Source: Takakia lepidozioides (Eukaryota; Streptophyta; Takakiopsida; Takakiales; Takakiaceae). From it: a DNA stretch of 64,000 nt. Every line of letters starts with the position of its first letter. The stretch's first letter is position 1. This document shows, in pieces, positions 9,735 through 19,493 of this stretch. Position numbers and translations under genes: made by a program. The stretch lies in NCBI GenBank assembly GCA_030704615.1, contig CM060732.1, positions 6,820,001 to 6,884,000 on the forward strand, read 5' to 3'. The notes below the pieces were generated by a model. The model ran no database searches. It was given only the letters and a program-made list of their open reading frames with translations, and had not been told where the DNA came from.

Positions 9735-10529
9735 TGCAGAAACCAGAATAGACTGAGGGAAAAGCTCCTAGAGGATAAGGGCTCCCTTATTTTCTTCAAA
9801 GGCACTCCACATGAGTCCATTCTGGGTTCATGGGATTATCTATGGTTGTCAAAATTGTATGGGGGAAGCCGGAGATGGGGGGGTGTTTTTGTATGCCAAT
9901 ATTTTGCAGCTATCCCTGGAGGGAGTAATCGTTGCTGGTGGGCTGTGATGGACACACTGATATGGACGTCTTTGGAGGGTGCGTCCAAGGACGACCTTCA
10001 CAGGATTTCCAAAGGTTTGGGTGGCTGAGAAGTGCCTGGTGAAGGATCCATATAAGGTTCAGACATGGTTCATCCCCTTGTGCACTGGGTACATCCCGCA
10101 ATCCTCCTATTTTGCAGCTTTGACCGACTTTGATTTGATTTGGAGAATGGAAAGCATTAGTGGTGTCTGGCCTCAAACATATGTGCGTTCTGCAGGGGCC
10201 ATTGGAGTTTGATGGTTTTTGATAAGTCCAAGTTTGTTCATCTGAATTCCATGACATCATTCAGATCCCATAGCCGACTTGCCTTTGAAACGCGTCTTCG
10301 CACTTTTAGAGCATACCTATACAAAGCCGAACCGGACTCAGTACTTTGGAAGGAAATAATGGCATGGGAGTGGCTGGAACCTGAGGTGCCACAACAACCA
10401 AGCGGCTGGGAGTGTGGCTACTTTGTAATGACTTTCATACAAAAATACTTGGAGACCAAAATCACAAAAAAATGGGGGGCAACTTTTACAGCAGATTGGT
10501 TTACATATGAGTACGCAGTATCAAAGTAG
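9735..10529 (+). CDS. Ulp1-like C48 cysteine protease (MULE-associated)
   Basis: Exons encode the C-terminal catalytic domain of the Ulp1/SENP family (de-SUMOylating cysteine peptidases, C48). An upstream exon includes GSWDYLWLSKLYGG. The next reads through TWFIPLCTG to a donor at 10089. After a 107-base intron (10089-10195, GT...AG) the frame continues as GHWSLMVFD, with the catalytic His, then HLNSM, then QQPSGWECGYFVM, which contains the conserved Gln and the nucleophilic Cys. The position usually held by Asp (as in HLDSM) reads Asn, so activity is doubtful. Such proteases are carried by some plant MULE and CACTA transposons. The MULE transposase on the opposite strand downstream (16173-12659) makes a joint element likely. 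The exon boundary between about 9865 and 9985 is unresolved. Confidence 0.7.
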
Positions 10530-10719
10530 GATTTTCTTTGTGGATGGATAGTGGATAATTGGGATGATGCTGATTTGCAGCGTAGACTGTCGCATGTGCA
10601 TGCCTCAGATGCTGAGAACGTAGCTATTGTATCTCCATTCCCCACCAAAAAAAAATGAAGCTTGTCCAGTTCTTTGTAATCCCTTTGTGCCTTCTTTGGC
10701 GTCCACTGTGCTGTTTAAG

Positions 10720-11110
10720 GGGATCAAGGGGTGAGGGGGGGAGAGATCAGGGTATCAGGGAACTAGGGGGACAGGCGGGGAGATCGGGGGATCAGGAACG
10801 GGTGGGGAGAATAGGGGATCAGGGAACCAGGGGAATGGGTGGGTAGATCAGGGGATCAGGGAAGCAGGGGAACCGGCCGGGAGATGAGGGGATCAGGGAA
10901 CCAGGGGGACGGGTGGGGAGATCAAGGGATGAGGGAACTAGGGGGAGCGGGCGGGGAGACCAGGGGATCGGGGAACAGGGCGGGAGATGAGGGGATCAGG
11001 GAGGGAACGTCGGGAGCTGGACGGGGGATGAGGGGATGAGGGGAGCACGGGGTGAGGGGATGAGGGACGGCATGTTTTGAATCGGGGGATCGGGGGATCA
11101 GGGAAGTAGG
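10720..11110 (+). repeat. GGGGATC minisatellite block
   Basis: About 15-20 degenerate repeats of 20-25 bases built on GGGGATCAGGGAAC and GGGGGACGGGTGGGGAGATC. It lies between the Ulp1-like gene and the transposase. It is strongly G-rich on the plus strand with many runs of four or more G, so G-quadruplex formation is possible. Confidence 0.8.
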
Positions 11111-11167
11111 ACGATTGGGGGATAACGGGTGAAAAGTCGCGTGTGAAGGGGCAAGTTGTGAAAGGTC

Positions 11168-11707
11168 ATGTCCATGTCTTGCGCTATGAAAGGTCACATC
11201 CCTTGCGTGTACAAGTGGTGCATAAGCATGCAACAAAAACTGAAAATAAACTCCAAAGCAAAATGTGAAATTTGCCCAACAATGGCCGAGAGCCGAGAGT
11301 CGGAAGATGACCCAGAGCCCACAAACTTTCGCTTTAGTCCAAGACAGTGTCATTTGCTCTCTGAAAGGGTCGATGATACTGAAGCATCGGTTTTATGGTG
11401 CACTGCCTTGCAAATGCAATGGTATCCTCCTTTTCAAATGGAGAACTTTGAACTGGTGACTTCACGTTGGAAGCGAATGTATAATGGTTATGAGATAGAA
11501 TGGCTTTCAAAACCACATATACGGTGTCCGATATGGTATATACACTATGGGAATCCAAATGGTTCCCACCGAGGTCACCACAAATGTCTCTCATACCACT
11601 GTGAATCTCACAAAACATCATGGGTCACTGAACACAAGGCGCTGGCTTCAATAATTGCCCCGCCGGATGACAGCCGCACTGCCTTGTTGAGCGAACTCTT
11701 TGGGTGA
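11168..11707 (+). CDS. Hypothetical protein inside the MULE-like region
   Basis: A 179-residue open frame not made of repeats. It contains several Cys and His residues (CEIC, HHKCLSYHCESH) and aromatic-rich segments. A related stretch of DNA (from about CTCATACCACTGTGAATC to TGGGTCACTGAAC) recurs at 12150-12205, which argues that part of it is repeated non-coding sequence. I recognise no family. Confidence 0.25.
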   Translation: MSMSCAMKGHIPCVYKWCISMQQKLKINSKAKCEICPTMAESRESEDDPEPTNFRFSPRQCHLLSERVDDTEASVLWCTALQMQWYPPFQMENFELVTSRWKRMYNGYEIEWLSKPHIRCPIWYIHYGNPNGSHRGHHKCLSYHCESHKTSWVTEHKALASIIAPPDDSRTALLSELFG

Positions 11708-11744
11708 TACATGGGGGAGCAGTGCACGGTGAAGGGGACCGGGC

Positions 11745-12650
11745 ATATCAGTCCATTGCAAAGCCGCAGGGGATCGGGGGATGAGGGGGAGCACTGAATG
11801 TGAAGGGGATCACGGGGAGCTGAGCACAACGTCGGGAAGCATGGGTGTGAGGGGGCCACCTGTGCTGAGAAGGGGGATGAGGGGGATGAGGGAACCTCTG
11901 CAAGCTCAGGGGAGCAGAGGCCGAAGCACTACACGAAGAGGGGGATGATGGGAGGAGGGGAGCAATGTGCTTGCAATGCAAAAATGGTTGGAGGGAACAC
12001 ACTACAGACTGGTGGCAACCGTTTTTCAGTATTGGAATTCATGAGTGTTAATTTAAAGGCTAAACATAATAGTGCACGGTAATTTGTGTTTTGCACATCA
12101 CTGCAAATGCATGCATACAGACTCAATTGCAATAAAAGGTGGATGATCATCCACATCTCTTTCATTCCATTGTGAATCACACAACACATGGGTCACTGAA
12201 CATAGCTTCAGTCATTTTGAATTATGAGAAATTGTTTGATACCAAATGTTTCGATGAGAATGCAATCTCAGGGAAATCAGCAATCTGAATGGGAGCACGA
12301 GAGCATAAACCTGCTTGCTCTCAACCCTTCAATCTGGGACGCCCAACTTGACGAAGTGCATGCAAAATAGACGAAGATGGAGGGACTGCTGAGACTCTTT
12401 TTGATCCAAGATGTCTTGATTTCCGTGACATAAAAACCTCTACCCAATCCTTTCTTCTCTTCAAACTCATTCCCGATCCATCCTGAACACGTTCAAACCT
12501 TCTAACAAGATGTGGGTGGAGAAGACCCGCAGCCATGCGTGTGGCCATTTGCGCTAGCTTTCCTCATGTGACACGAAGGTCACTCAAAAGATGGTTCTGA
12601 AGGGCCATGTTACCTTTCACACAGACTTCCAAACCGCGCATCTCCTCTGC
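11745..12650. other. Spacer with G-rich repeats and no clear gene
   Basis: 11745-11900 holds further GGGGATC/GGGGATGAG words. 12150-12205 repeats part of 11580-11640. A 75-residue minus-strand frame (12548-12321) follows the transposase stop, but without recognisable domains. Nothing else is supported here. Confidence 0.5.
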
Positions 12651-13669
12651 GATGGCCTTCATGACAGTTGCCTCCGATTCATGGCGGGGCAGCTGCTCAC
12701 CCAAGACATTGCCAGCAGGAACCGTTCTGGTACAGGGGGATCAATGCCACACATGGGATCTGTGTCACACGGAGGCTCCGCAGCGGATAGGGGATCAAGG
12801 TCGAGCAGCTTGGCCATGCCCCCATTGAGTGTCCCAAGTCGTGTTACACAAGTTCGGACAATTAAACCCTTTGGTACATGTGGCCGCAACATCTTGAACA
12901 CCTTCACTTGGTGCTTGCATAGGTTCCCTTCCATGGCGTTAGGGCAGTCACAACAAGCCCACTCGGATGCTCGACTGTATATATTGTATACAGTGCCTGG
13001 AGAAGACATGCTTTTTATTTTCGCAGGATCCCCCGTGTGCTGGGGCAATTCCACGTTGGATTCCGATATCTGCCCAGCCATCCACACCGCATTTTGCACA
13101 AAATGCTCCATCCTAGAGTTGTGAATGAAACCTTCAGCTTTCAAGGTCAAAATGTACCAATAATGTGTGAGGAGGCTACCTGTTAGGATGTAGACCAACC
13201 AATCCAGTCGATGCCCGTCCATTTTCTGTCTTGTTTGAAACAAGCGCCTCTTCAGGTTGGCATGGTACGCTTCAATTCCAACATTCGTATCTTGTCCGGC
13301 ATGTGGGATATTTTGAGCTCCAACAACCACATGTCCACTTTTGGGATCCACCATTTGTGGATATACAAGAAGAACAGTTCAGTTGCGGGATACTTTGTTT
13401 GTAAGTCATACAATTGAAACATAGCCCAGGCCTGCGAAGAGTCACCAATGGGACCACCTTTATTGTACATGATGTCCCCCATACCTTGCAAGACATCGGC
13501 CCTTAATTGGGCATCCTTGATCTTCTCGATGGCATTCCTCAGCCAGGCCCTTCGAACATGCCAAAGGCACAGGAAAACCGGCACCCCTGGGAACGTATGC
13601 TTGAACTATCCACAAAACCGCATTAGCAAGACCACTACAATACCACAACAGGACCACCACAAAATCAGA

Positions 13670-14160
13670 TACAAGTATGATTCTCTGATAAGTGCTCCCC
13701 TACCCGTGATCCCGTGATCCCCTTTCACTGAACCCCTGATCCCCTTTTACTGAACCCCTCATGCAGATCCGGTGAAGGCAATGAAAGGGGAATACATGAG
13801 CCCTCCTATGGCCAATCGAAGGCCGATAAAAATCACATTGTCGGATCTAAGATCTGCTGGTCCTGATCCCCTGGTACCCTGAGTGTCCCAAGTCCCTGAT
13901 CACCGATCCCATAATTGATCCCCTTTCACTTATCCCCCCATGCAACCTTTGACCCCTGGACCCTCGATCATTGTCGGATCTAACATCTGCTGCTCCTGAT
14001 CCCCTGGTACCCTCAGTCTCCTGGTCCCTTGATCACTGATCCCATAATCGATCCCCTTTCACTGATCCCCCATACAACCCTACAGTCATGGTCCCCTCTA
14101 CACGGATCCCCCGCTAAGAAACATTGTGACTGGTCCCCTCTCTGTGCCCTCCTCATGCAG
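13670..14160 (-). repeat. GGGGATC minisatellite in a transposase intron
   Basis: Words such as TGATCCCCTTTCACTGA and GATCCCCTGGTACCCT are repeated many times; on the minus strand they read GGGGATC. An internal tandem duplication repeats the ATTGTCGGATCTAA phrase at about 13836 and 13970. The block interrupts the transposase between DDADAEINAI and FLCLWHVRRAW. Confidence 0.7.
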
Positions 14161-14539
14161 AAGCAGACAAGGCAATGGAAGTTCATTGATAAGGGGGAGG
14201 GGTTGCAAATAAACCGAATGGCGTTAATCTCAGCATCGGCATCGTCCACAATGAATGCGTTGGGACGCCAATCCGGCTGATCGGCTCGGAGCCTTTGACG
14301 AAGAGCCAACATCCAACTTGACAAATCGTTGGTATTGTTTTTTGAAGATATTATGTATGCAACAGGGATGCCGTTCAGCCAAATGTCGAAGACCATAAGA
14401 GTATACATGGCATACTGCACACAAAGACAAAAATGTGCAATGTAAGTATTTTTTTTTTTAAAATAGGCGAAATATTTTACTGAAATAAATGACAAGAAAT
14501 CACAGGAGGTGAACCCCGAACCTTGTAACCCCTTCTGTT

Positions 14540-14880
14540 CTCATTTTAGTATTATGTGATCCCCCCTATGGGCTATGCCATGATCCCCTGGAAGGAGACC
14601 ATCCCTCCATCATTCCTCTCTATAACCCCCCAAGGCATGCATTTGCTAAGTTGTCTTCCCTCCTGCCGGCGCACCCCTCACTTCGAATCACACAAGTACA
14701 CGTCATGGTCCCAAAATGGTCCCAACATATACAGAGCAGTATACATAATGGAGTAACTTGGCCCATGTGTCTGGTCCCCTAATGGGCTGAGGCAGGCGTG
14801 GTGTCGAATCCGATAGGGGGATTAATAGGTCACTGGTGATGACCCAGTGTCGTGATCCCCTACACATCGGATAAGGCTAT
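14540..14880 (-). repeat. GGGGATC-type sequence in another transposase intron
   Basis: This segment lies inside the 14946-14415 intron and again contains spaced GATCCCC/GGTCCCC words, less dense than at 13670-14160. Confidence 0.5.
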
Positions 14881-16439
14881 GCTCCCCCTATGCCACTGCT
14901 CTCCGCTCTCATGCTCCCAGGAGTCCACGCCGTCGATTCCACACACCTTGTGTTCATTGATTCCGAAGGACACATCACAAGAGACGATTCGTTTGTCACC
15001 CATTTCGAGCATTGTTTTTTTCTGAAATTTTGTTTGAATGCCAATGGCAAATTTGAGGTCGACATTGCCGCGCCGTGTTCCTCCAGCACGGGCATCGGGC
15101 GTGTCCTCTTGATAGAAGAAAACACTTTGGGGCTGGGCCTCCTTCCACATCTTCAGACTGGTCCCCTCGTCCTTATGTCGCTTGAAAGTCTCACATGCAA
15201 GCTTGTCCATGATGTTTCTAATGTCATGCTCAAGCACAACATCATCATGACACCACTTCTCTCCATTGACCTTGCTGTCAAATACCTGTTGTTCATGTTG
15301 GGCCATGATTTCAGCAGGCGACAACCCAACACGTATGCTATCCGTTATCCACATCTTAACCTCTTCACTAAGGTGAGGTGCATGTGCGAAACGGGTGTTA
15401 CTTGAAGGTCAATGTGGCCATGGCAAACCTTGTCACATCCATCAACATGATTTTTGTTGTAGTATGTTATGACAGCAAGAGAAGGATCCAGGTAGCATCG
15501 TCCAATCCTAAACTGACAAAGGCAACCCCTCTTGATGGACTCTCCCTGAACGACTTTCTTCCATCTCGGCCTTTTGTGGTTGTTGTAAGAAGGCGATGAA
15601 GCATCCAGCACACACCCTCTCCTGCCGTTCCTTCTCTTCAAAGAATGTTTAGTGACAGATACTACATTTTTGCGCTTGTCCTCAGGTCCATAAGAACAAT
15701 GGAACCTGAACAATGATAAGAGCTATGTCGGCAGAGTGGAATACTCGAAGCAAGAGAGCATAGCATTTTGACAAAATAGAAGAGCAAACAATGCAAACAA
15801 GCAGCATGCCATTACAAAGAACACACAGAGACCATCTAGAAACCACAAAGGTGAAGGCGGACTTTATCACAAGAGAGCAACTATTGGCCCTTGGAGCTAA
15901 GAGCTCGCCCTCCTCATGCTTTCCCTTTTTAGGCACCGTTTTGTTGAAGTGAGTGGGCGCCTCTGCCCTTTCTTCCTCCCCTCTCACAAAATCATCAATC
16001 CTGGTCCAAGGAATGACCGCAACATCCGTATTCACACAATGTCCACCTCCACTTGAAATAATTGGAGTCCATATAAGCGACTTGTGGTTGAAGGAACCAT
16101 CCGGGGGGATTTGCAACGTGCCACGCAGCTGTGATAGAAGGAATGACGTGCGCAACTCTGAAGATCCAGTCATGATGCCCCGCACCCCTGCAGGAACAGT
16201 ACACAGCAGCAGACCACACGCGTCATGTAGAAACAGTACACAATAGCAAACTACACGCACAAGTGCAGCATACATGAGCGCAAAGAGGATCAAATCTGCG
16301 AGCAGCCGGAAACCCTAAATTTCAATACATCCACTCCGTTCATCTCGCAGACCAAAATGGCGGGGGACGTGCATGGCCGTTGGATGGGGGAAGACGACAC
16401 AGATGAACAGAATGATAGCCACGTGCAAATAGCCCAGAC

Positions 16440-18060
16440 ACTTGACACGTGGAAGGGGGATCGCGGACGGGGGGGGGGGGGGGGGAGGATGGGGGATCAC
16501 GCCAGGTGGTGTGGGGATGAACGGAGAGGGGACCGCCATAGGGGGGACGATCCCCTGTTCCGCCGTTGACGCGCCGGTGGGGGGGTCGAGGGTGGGAAGA
16601 CACGTGGCATGGCGGGGGCGGGGGATCAACCGAGGCGGGTGGGGGGGCGACAGCTCGGGGATCACGTCTTGGATCAGACAAGGGGATCGACGGCTACGGA
16701 GACCGCCACGTGGTGGTAGAAGACGAGAGGGGGATCAATTCCCGGTTTGGACGGGGGATCAACCGAGGCAGGGGGGAGCGGCCCGGGGGATTGCCACATG
16801 GATGGGAGGCCGGGATCAAATGCGGGGGGACCGCGGATGACCCAATTTTGAGGTTGGATGGATGCGCAGGGGATCCGCGGTTCAGGGGAGCACCACGTGG
16901 CGGCCGATGGCTGGAGGGGGATCAGTAACCGCATTAGACGGGGGAGCAACCGGGGGGGGGGGACCAGTGAGGGCCCGGGGGATCGCGTCGTCGATGGGAC
17001 GAGGGGATCGACGGCGGGGGGAGCGCCACGCGGCGTGTCAGTGTCATGGGCCTTCATCCGGCCGTCGTCCATCCCCTGCGCGGGAGGATGGGGGCGGATG
17101 ACCCATTGTTTTGAGGTTGGATGGAAGCGCAGGGGATCGACGGTTCGGGGGAGCAGCACGTGGCGGGCGATTAGGGGTGGGGGATCACTCCCGGTCCGGA
17201 GGGGGGATCAAGCCAGGTCTGGGGAGTGGCGACGTCTCGGGGGATCGCGCCGTGGATGGGACGAGGGGATCGGTGGCGGGGGGAGCGCCATGTGCCGGCC
17301 GATGGATGGAGGGGCATCAGTCACCGCATTGGACGGGGGATCAACCGAGGGGGGGGGGGGGGGGGGACGTCTCCGGGGATCGGGCCGTCGATGGGAAGAG
17401 GGGATCAACGGCGGGGGGAGCGGCACTGGCCTGTCAGTGTCATCGGCCCCTCATCCGGCCGTCGTCCATCCCCTGCACGGGAGGATGGCGGGGGGATGAG
17501 GGGCGGATGACACACAACATCCATTATTTGTGAGGTTGGATGGATGCAGAGGGGATCGACGGTTCGGAGGAGTAGCACGTGGCGCGCGATTAGGGTTGGG
17601 GGATCACTTCCGGTTCGGAAGGGGGATCAAGGCACGTCGGGGGAGTGGCGACGTCTCGGGGGATCGGGCCGTCGATGGGAATAGGGGATTGACGGCGGGT
17701 GGGCGGCACGTGGCCTGTCACTGTCATCCGCCCTTCATCCATCCATCCCCTCCACGGGAGGATGGCGGGGGGGGGGGTGAGGGGCGGATGACCGACATCA
17801 TCCATTTAATTGAGGTTGGATGGATGGGGAGGGGATCGACGGTTTGGGGAGCGCCACGTGGCTGGAGATGGGGGTGGGGGATCACTCCGGCACTGGATGG
17901 GGGATCAACCTAGTGAGGGGATCCAGAGCGGGGGCCGCCACGTGGCTGGAGATCGGGCGGTGTTGTGGGCGCCGCGTGGCCAGCGGTGGGGCGGGGGTCA
18001 GGGGTCCTGGGTCCCGGGCAGGCGGGCGGGCGGGCGGGGGCGGAGGGGGGTGGGGATGAT
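16440..18060 (+). repeat. GC-rich tandem satellite, ~260-280 bp units
   Basis: Units begin with GAGGTTGGATGGA at about 16851, 17112, 17531 and 17811, giving spacings near 261, 420 and 280; the long interval probably holds a fused unit. Each unit has GGGGATCGACGGTTCGGGG, a CACGTGGC box, GGCGACGTCTCGGGGGATCG and CATCCCCTGCRCGGGAGGATGG. Two homopolymer G runs (16469-16485 and 17349-17366) stand out. Long apparent reading frames on both strands here are a by-product of GC content and repetition. The unit is an amplified derivative of the GGGGATC minisatellite. Confidence 0.8.
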
Positions 18061-18316
18061 TTGACATGGGGCGTCCAGCTCACCGACGAGGCTGCCGGAG
18101 CGGGGTTCCCCGGCTGTACCTCGCGGGCTGTACCTGTCAGCTCACACGCTTGCAATAAAATCAAGCCACATCCATATTGGGACCGAAAAATGACAACCTC
18201 TCGATGAAACGCGAGAGTCTAGGTAGGAACGAGGAGGTAGGTACGTAGGTGGTAGGTACGTACAAGGGTAAACTGACTCACTCGCTGCCCTAAAAACCAG
18301 TTATGTCCGGTAGCGC
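18061..18316. other. Transition sequence with GGTAGGTACGTA tract
   Basis: Between satellite and inverted repeat. 18215-18270 has a short AGGTAGGTACGTAGGT tract. No coding signal was seen. Confidence 0.4.
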
Positions 18317-18428
18317 TCGAGAGGAGCCCATGCCACCGGATATAGCAGGTCGCCATGACACCTCGCCGCTAACGCGGCTCGGTAGGTCCTGGCTCCCTGC
18401 TATATCCGGTAGCAGGGGCTCCTCTCGA
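18317..18428. repeat. 32-bp inverted repeat (30/32 pairs) with 48-base loop
   Basis: The left arm 18317-18348 starts TCGAGAGGAGCCC and ends CCGGATATAGCAG. The right arm 18397-18428 is its reverse complement with two mismatches. The loop is CG-rich. No flanking terminal repeat was found. It may be a small foldback element or a structured transcript end between the satellite and the LRR gene. Confidence 0.75.
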
Positions 18429-19120
18429 ATGCTAACCTAGTCCATGGAAGCGTGGAGGTCGCTAGCTATGACCGGCTTGTGTGCCATGGAGCCCTTGGTC
18501 ACATGAATTGCATCTATTGCTGCAATTACGTGATATCATTGGCTACCCAATTTCAACCTGTATATATGATTCAAAGAAAAGAAAATAAGCAAGACTTAAT
18601 TTATTAAGCCCATAAAGTTATATGAACCTGACCCTCATTCCATTAACCAACTTGAGAAGGAAACAATGTCCACTTCTTCATTCCAGGGCTAGAGGTGGCT
18701 GGAACGTGGAGGTTTGCTATCAATGTCAATCTAGGGCTACAGATGGCTGGAATGTGGAGGTTTGCTGAGGTTTGCCGTCCATGTTGACCTTGAATAGCCC
18801 TATCATGGCCCATGGGCCAGTGATCTCCAAGACTTTGCGTTTTGCGGAGTTTGCGAGCCTGGCGCCGATAAAGGGTACAGGGTCACAGATAGATGGTGCA
18901 TTTTTTAACATGGTCCGAAGGGGTAAGATAGAAGCAAATATTGGCATGAAGTCATAACCGAGCATTTAAAGGGACTCGAAGACCCTCATATAGTTCCCCA
19001 GTTGGCACCAACATACCTCACAACAGGACAATCAATAGACTCTAGAGTCCCAAAAGAACCAACAACAGCAACAGAGAGACATGTTGACCCTACACATCTG
19101 AGTAATATTCAATAAAACCA
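18429..19120. other. Downstream flank of the LRR gene
   Basis: Contains a direct duplication of ~49 bases (GGGCTAGAGGTGGCTGGAA at about 18688 and GGGCTACAGATGGCTGGAA at about 18733) and a 79-residue minus-strand frame (18965-18726) of unknown meaning. No conserved gene is recognised. Confidence 0.4.
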
Positions 19121-19126
19121 TTTATT
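19121..19126 (-). terminator. Polyadenylation signal of the LRR gene
   Basis: AATAAA on the minus strand, about 370 bases past the stop codon. No closer perfect hexamer was seen. Confidence 0.45.
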
Positions 19127-19493
19127 TCAGAATTATTCAAGCTGCAAGTACAAACACACACCACCACAATGAGCACACACAGGAATGTGACCTCATGCTT
19201 CACACTTAGCCTCTTACAAGGAAGCAAGTCTACTTCCTTGTGGCCTTGATTTGGGGAGCCCATACACAAAAGAACAAAGGTTTCAGGTACAATGGCTACA
19301 AGTGGAACTTCTCTAGGGGTTCAATCATGAAGAGCATTAACTTGTCAAGTGCCATGGTCACATCCATTCCATAAGTAGTAATGGGCCAACCTCTTTCTGT
19401 TTCTCCCTATGTCTCTTTCTCACTGTGATTTGACATTCCCATCTCTGCTATTTAACAGATATGACTATCCTTCCCAATCTTCCCCACCACAGC

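Larger units (their letters stand above)
12659..16173 (-). pseudogene. MULE transposase (FAR1-like) with SWIM zinc finger, degenerate
   Basis: Minus-strand gene starting near 16173. The first part (16173-15890) encodes a conserved N-terminal segment (TDVAVIPWTRIDDFVRGEE). Next comes a basic/Cys-His DNA-binding part (15713-15370) with C-x-C and H-x-D-x-C features of FAR1/WRKY-GCM1-type fingers. The transposase core follows: FGINEHK ends an exon at 14947, a 532-base GT-AG intron (14946-14415) joins in phase to YAMYTLMVFDIWLNGIP, then DDADAEINAI, FLCLWHVRRAW, HAGQDTNVGIEAYHANLK and finally a SWIM finger CDCPNAMEGNLCKH (CxC-x8-CxH). Frame changes occur near 15350 and 13300 and the second core intron (about 14200-13620) has no clean junction, so the copy is probably inactive. 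Both introns are filled with GATCCCC minisatellite. Confidence 0.75.

Noticed and set aside
15682-15890. Lower part of a 203-residue minus frame overlapping the transposase DNA-binding exon
   Set aside because: Hydrophobic, out of frame with the Cys/His exon (15713-15370) and probably intronic. Only the upper part (16173-15890) has a conserved-looking motif.
16442-18064. Numerous long reading frames on both strands
   Set aside because: They lie in all frames of a GC-rich tandem satellite, with low-complexity Gly/Arg or Pro products. This is what repetition and lack of A/T-rich stops produce.
18726-18965. 79-residue minus frame downstream of the LRR gene
   Set aside because: It overlaps a 49-base direct duplication and shows no domain, so it is not listed as a gene.
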